Positions 61,301-64,000 of a stretch of DNA of 64,000 nt are shown one piece after another (positions within the stretch are counted from its first letter, which is position 1; the number at the start of each line of letters is the position of its first letter). This stretch comes from Hyphomicrobiales bacterium. GTDB lineage: Bacteria > Pseudomonadota > Alphaproteobacteria > Rhizobiales > Beijerinckiaceae. Where the stretch lies: contig CAKNFP010000001.1 of assembly GCA_930633525.1 (NCBI GenBank), positions 4,463,501 through 4,527,500 on the forward strand, written 5' to 3'. The translations under genes were made by a program, and so were the position numbers. The notes below the pieces were generated by a model. It searched no databases. It had not been told where the DNA came from and saw only the letters and a list, made by a program, of their open reading frames with translations.

Positions 61301-61541
61301 CGGCAAGGAGCCTCTCAAGCCCCGGCCGGTGCAGCCGGAGCGGGGCGAAACCCGGAGTGTCGCGGATCTCGTCACCGAGCATCCCACCCGGCTGGCGCAG
61401 CTTCTGTCGCGCTATTGCCGTGGTGAGATCGGCTTCGCCTCACGCCCCTTCGCCGAATATGCCAAGCGCGAAGGTGTCTATGACCATCTGGCGCGGGTGC
61501 GCGAATGGTCAACCGGCGGCGACGAGGGAGGCGGCGAATGA
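58392..61541 (+). CDS. addB: Double-strand break repair protein AddB
   Basis: A 1049-residue inactivated-helicase/nuclease subunit of AddAB (alphaproteobacterial type). The N-terminal part has IFLPTRRAARALTTLLAE, typical of AddB. The helicase-like middle includes VFGLLEARLLTADRIVLGGLDEGIWPP, and the C-terminal RecB-like nuclease has NLVHEALGRFA and VIVDFKTGQVP (catalytic Asp and Lys). It starts 3 bp after murU and overlaps addA by 4 bp. Confidence 0.95.
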   Translation: MARAPSPRAFTIAPGAPFLPTLVEALASGRILPGLRLSDGTVDPLALADTTIFLPTRRAARALTTLLAERCGGRAVLLPRIVPLGDVDDAEIALAADLGGMGEGDFAGLPPAIGETERRLILTRLVLAWAKAVDRALLRLDDHEPLLVPASPADALGLAGDLARLMDALATEGIAWESLHSLVEDRYSRYYGITLDFLKIAAETWPQILADRGASDPVSRRNAIILADAERLARERPEAPMIVAGSTGSVPATAHLIAAVSRLPQGAVVLPGLDRGLDEPSWRAIADARHGHPQAALQRLITTIGIDRAEVQELADLPPEVAARASFLAEALRPAETTHVWAEHRQGTGDFATTTRAALAGLTLVEAPDERSEALAAALAMREALETPGATVALVTPDRMLAERTIAELARWDIAVEDSAGLPLSRSRAGSLAQLVADVALADFAAPDLLALLNHPDATFGQSFATARQAATELEIGLLRGPEAPPGIAGLKAVLPERRREAASRRSPRPLRRLGPSAWERVAALLDALEAAFAPLDVRSFADGAADLVAMASAHDAVLRAVSARAPEEDWDPPRADGWGDLASLFDDLAVVKSAELIGRPGDYPAFFAGLLAERVLRRGEAAHRRAKVFGLLEARLLTADRIVLGGLDEGIWPPVVRTDAFLNRPMRTALGMSPPERRIGQTAHDFVEALGTRDAVITRSLKREGAPTVPSRFLQRMKALAGGEAWEAVRARGRTILAWAEALERAPAEPSLRRPMPKPPLHLIPRSLSVTEVETLVRDPYAIYARHVLKLDPLESLAVPPGAADRGNLVHEALGRFAMAYPAALPADALAALTEIGREVFAPYGAYPDVMALWWPRFLRLAEAYVAWEAARRPGLGRLHAEISGALDLVLADGSSFSLRARADRVEEYDNLAVIVDFKTGQVPTPKQIFAGFAPQMTLEAAMLVAGGFKGPATMPADRIELLYVGATGGKEPLKPRPVQPERGETRSVADLVTEHPTRLAQLLSRYCRGEIGFASRPFAEYAKREGVYDHLARVREWSTGGDEGGGE

Positions 61542-64000
61542 GCGTTACGCCTCCATCCGCTGATGAGGTCATCGGTCGGGTCATCCATGACCAGCATCGG
61601 GCAGCTGATCCAGCGGCCTCCGCCTGGGTATCGGCCAATGCCGGCTCCGGCAAGACCACCGTGCTCGCCAACCGGGTGCTGCGGCTTCTGCTGGCCGGCG
61701 CGGAGCCCGGGCGCATCCTCTGCCTCACCTTCACCAAGGCCGCCGCCGCCAATATGTCGAACCGGGTGTTCGACGACCTCGGCCGCTGGGTCGCGCTGGA
61801 TGACGCGGCGCTGGACGCCGCGTTGCTTCGCCTCACTGGCAAGCCGCCGACGGCCGATCTCCGCGCGGTCGCGCGGCGGCTCTTCGCGCGCGCCATCGAG
61901 ACGCCCGGCGGGCTGAAGATCGAGACCATCCACGCCTTCTGCGAGCGGGTGCTGCATCTCTTCCCGTTCGAGGCGAATGTCCCGGCCCGCTTCGAGGTGC
62001 TGGACGACATGGACGCCGCCGATCTTCTCGCCCGCGCCCGCGTCGCCGTGATCAGCGATGCCATCGCCGGCCGCGCGCCGGCGCTCGCTGCGGCGCTGGC
62101 CCGGCTGGTGGAGGAGGCGGGCGACGTCACCATCGACAAGGCCCTTGCCGAGGCATTGCGCGCCAAGGCCTTGCTGCGGCAGGGCCTTTCCAGGGAACCC
62201 GGGCCCTCAGGCGGAGGCATCGCGACCGACGCCATCAAGGCAGCGCTCGGCCTCGAGCCCGCCGACGATCGCGCCAGCGTGGAACGCGCGATGCTGGGGG
62301 AGGGCATCCCCGAGGCCGATTGGCACGGCATCATCACGGCACTGGCCGCTGGTAAAACGACGGATCAGGCTCTGGCCGACTGCTTCCGGGCAGCGCTCGC
62401 CGCAACGAACCCGGCCGACAAATTAGCCGCCTATCAATCTGTGTTTTTTACCCAGGCTGGCGAGCCGCGTTCCGACAGTCGCTTCGGCACGAAAGCCATT
62501 GATCCAGACTTGATCCAGCAGCTCCGCGACGAGCGTGATCGCCTCGCCGGGCTGACCGGACGGCTCAAGGCCGTGCTCGCCGTCGAGCGGACAGCCGCCC
62601 TGTTGACCCTCGCGAGCGCGGTCTTCACCCGCGTCGAGGCCTCCAAGAACGCGCGCGGCGCGCTGGATTTCGACGATCTGATCGCCCGCACGGTCGATCT
62701 TTTCGCCCGCCATGAGGCGGCCTGGGTTCTCTACAAGCTCGACGCCGGCATCGACCACATCCTCGTCGACGAGGCGCAGGATACGAGCCCGGAGCAGTGG
62801 CGCATCCTCAAGGCGCTCGCTGAGGAATTCACGGCCGGGGAGAGCGCCGCGCTGACGCGGCGGACGCTATTCGCGGTGGGTGATCCCAAGCAGTCCATCT
62901 ACGGCTTCCAGGGCGCGGCGCCACGCGAGTTCGACGGCAGCGGCCGGTATTTCCGCCGGCGCGTCGAGGCCGCTGGCCTCTCCTTCGAGGATGTGCGCCT
63001 GACGGTGTCCTTCCGCTCGGCGCCGGAGGTGCTGAAGGCGGTTGATGCGGTCTTCGCCGATCCCCAGCATTTCCAGGGCCTCTCCTTCGATGACGATGCC
63101 GTCGGCACGGTGCATGAGAGCGCCCGGCCGCAGCTCGCTGGCCTCGTCGAGTTCTGGGAGGCTGAACGCCCCACGGAGGTGGTCGATTCGGAAGCCTGGA
63201 CGTTGCCCGTCGACGAGCTCGAGGAGGGTTCGCCCCAGGTGCGGCTCGCCCGGCGCATAGCGCGGGCCGTGAAGCACTGGACAGGCGGGGGCGACGACGG
63301 CCGGCGCTTCTCACCCGGCGATATCCTCATCCTGGTGCGCAAGCGCGGCGGTTTCTACGAATCCCTGATCCGCGCGCTGAAGGACACCGGCCTGCCGGTC
63401 GCGGGTGCCGACCGGCTCAAGGTCACCGAACATATCGCGGTGCGCGACCTCGTCGCGGCCGGCCGCGCGGCCCTGCTGCCGGCGGACGACCTGACGCTCG
63501 CGGCGCTCCTGAAATCGCCGCTCGTCGGCCTCGACGACGACGACCTCATGCGCATCGGCGCCGAGCGGCCCGAGGAGCAATCGCTCGACCACGCCTTGGC
63601 GCTGGCGGCGGATGCGGGCAATGAGGGGGCCGTGCGCGCTGTCGGGCTGCTGGCGGACTGGCGCCAGCGTGCGCGCCGGGGCGGGCCCTTCGCCTTCTAT
63701 GCCCATCTGATCGGTCCCGGCGGCGGGCGCCGCCGGTTGGTGGCGCGCCGCGGCGCCGAGGCGGGCGACGCCATCGACGAATTCATGGCCGCGGCGCTCG
63801 GCTATGAACGGCGGCAGGCACCGTCCCTGGCGGGTTTCCTCGTTGCCTTCGGCGAGGCCGAACGTGAGGTGAAGCGCGATCTCGAAGATGGCCATGATGA
63901 GATCCGCGTCATGACCGTGCACGGCGCCAAGGGACTGGAGGCACCCGTCGTCATCCTCGCGGATGGCTGCGATGTGCCGACCGGGCGCACCGATCCCAAG
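61538..64000 (+). CDS. addA: Double-strand break repair helicase AddA (3' end outside window)
   Basis: An 821-codon portion of the UvrD-type helicase-nuclease subunit of AddAB. Walker A is SANAGSGKTTVLANRVLRLLL, then CLTFTKAAAANMSNRV, IETIHAFCERVL, LDFDDLIARTVDL, Walker B HILVDEAQDTSPEQWRI, GDPKQSIYGFQGA and VMTVHGAKGLEAPVVILAD. The open frame reaches the window edge; the C-terminal nuclease is not seen. ATGA overlap with addB shows coupling. Confidence 0.96.
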   Translation, partial: MSVTPPSADEVIGRVIHDQHRAADPAASAWVSANAGSGKTTVLANRVLRLLLAGAEPGRILCLTFTKAAAANMSNRVFDDLGRWVALDDAALDAALLRLTGKPPTADLRAVARRLFARAIETPGGLKIETIHAFCERVLHLFPFEANVPARFEVLDDMDAADLLARARVAVISDAIAGRAPALAAALARLVEEAGDVTIDKALAEALRAKALLRQGLSREPGPSGGGIATDAIKAALGLEPADDRASVERAMLGEGIPEADWHGIITALAAGKTTDQALADCFRAALAATNPADKLAAYQSVFFTQAGEPRSDSRFGTKAIDPDLIQQLRDERDRLAGLTGRLKAVLAVERTAALLTLASAVFTRVEASKNARGALDFDDLIARTVDLFARHEAAWVLYKLDAGIDHILVDEAQDTSPEQWRILKALAEEFTAGESAALTRRTLFAVGDPKQSIYGFQGAAPREFDGSGRYFRRRVEAAGLSFEDVRLTVSFRSAPEVLKAVDAVFADPQHFQGLSFDDDAVGTVHESARPQLAGLVEFWEAERPTEVVDSEAWTLPVDELEEGSPQVRLARRIARAVKHWTGGGDDGRRFSPGDILILVRKRGGFYESLIRALKDTGLPVAGADRLKVTEHIAVRDLVAAGRAALLPADDLTLAALLKSPLVGLDDDDLMRIGAERPEEQSLDHALALAADAGNEGAVRAVGLLADWRQRARRGGPFAFYAHLIGPGGGRRRLVARRGAEAGDAIDEFMAAALGYERRQAPSLAGFLVAFGEAEREVKRDLEDGHDEIRVMTVHGAKGLEAPVVILADGCDVPTGRTDPK

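Overview
The G+C-rich sequence, gene content and gene order point to an alphaproteobacterium of the order Hyphomicrobiales (Rhizobiales). The window appears to span the chromosomal replication origin. The order rsmG-parA-parB, mnmG, mnmE, rho, hemJ, hemE, then a gap, then the PPDK-regulatory protein, maf, aroE, coaE, dnaQ and secB is the arrangement known around oriC in Caulobacter-like alphaproteobacteria. The gap at 30885-31257 holds an exact CtrA-type TTAA-N7-TTAA site, five GANTC (CcrM) sites, DnaA-box-like 9-mers and an AT-rich stretch. Most genes to its left are on the minus strand and most to its right on the plus strand, as expected for two forks leaving this point. Four close matches and one further match to the ParB site parS lie in and around rsmG/mnmG, in coaE and after hslU.

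Left arm (1-30.9 kb, reading away from the origin on the minus strand): hemE-hemJ, rho, mnmE, mnmG, rsmG-parA-parB, acs, a 3-hydroxyisobutyryl-CoA hydrolase, then an AT-rich accessory island (12.8-15.4 kb). The island has three tandem paralogues of unknown function and a decayed copy of the 3' end of the hydrolase gene. Beyond it come a SelW-type protein, a DUF2218-siderophore-interacting protein fusion, exbB-exbD-tonB, a CnoX-type thioredoxin, a LON-domain protein, a Trm112-like protein, a secreted hydrolase, tesB and the nitrogen operon glnK-amtB behind a sigma-54-like promoter. Plus-strand exceptions are a UbiH-family hydroxylase, a small cysteine protein and a DUF255 protein. A DUF4214 protein sits between the DUF255 gene and rho.

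Right arm (31.3-64 kb): PPDK regulator-maf-aroE-coaE-dnaQ; secB (minus) divergent from a Tim44-domain gene, mltA, smr and an HTH regulator; a PfkB sugar/nucleoside kinase; the minus-strand operon hisB-DUF2628-hisH-hisA-hisF-hisE-coaA divergent from hslV-(membrane protein)-hslU; murJ; trpS; ahcY behind a 20-bp palindrome; then divL, tsaE-amgK (fused), murU, addB and addA (cut by the window end). divL encodes a kinase-like protein with Tyr in place of the phosphoacceptor His. The TsaE-AmgK fusion followed by murU places a tRNA-modification ATPase and a MurNAc-recycling kinase in one polypeptide.

Functions assigned are from protein motifs and gene order read by eye; no database search was run.
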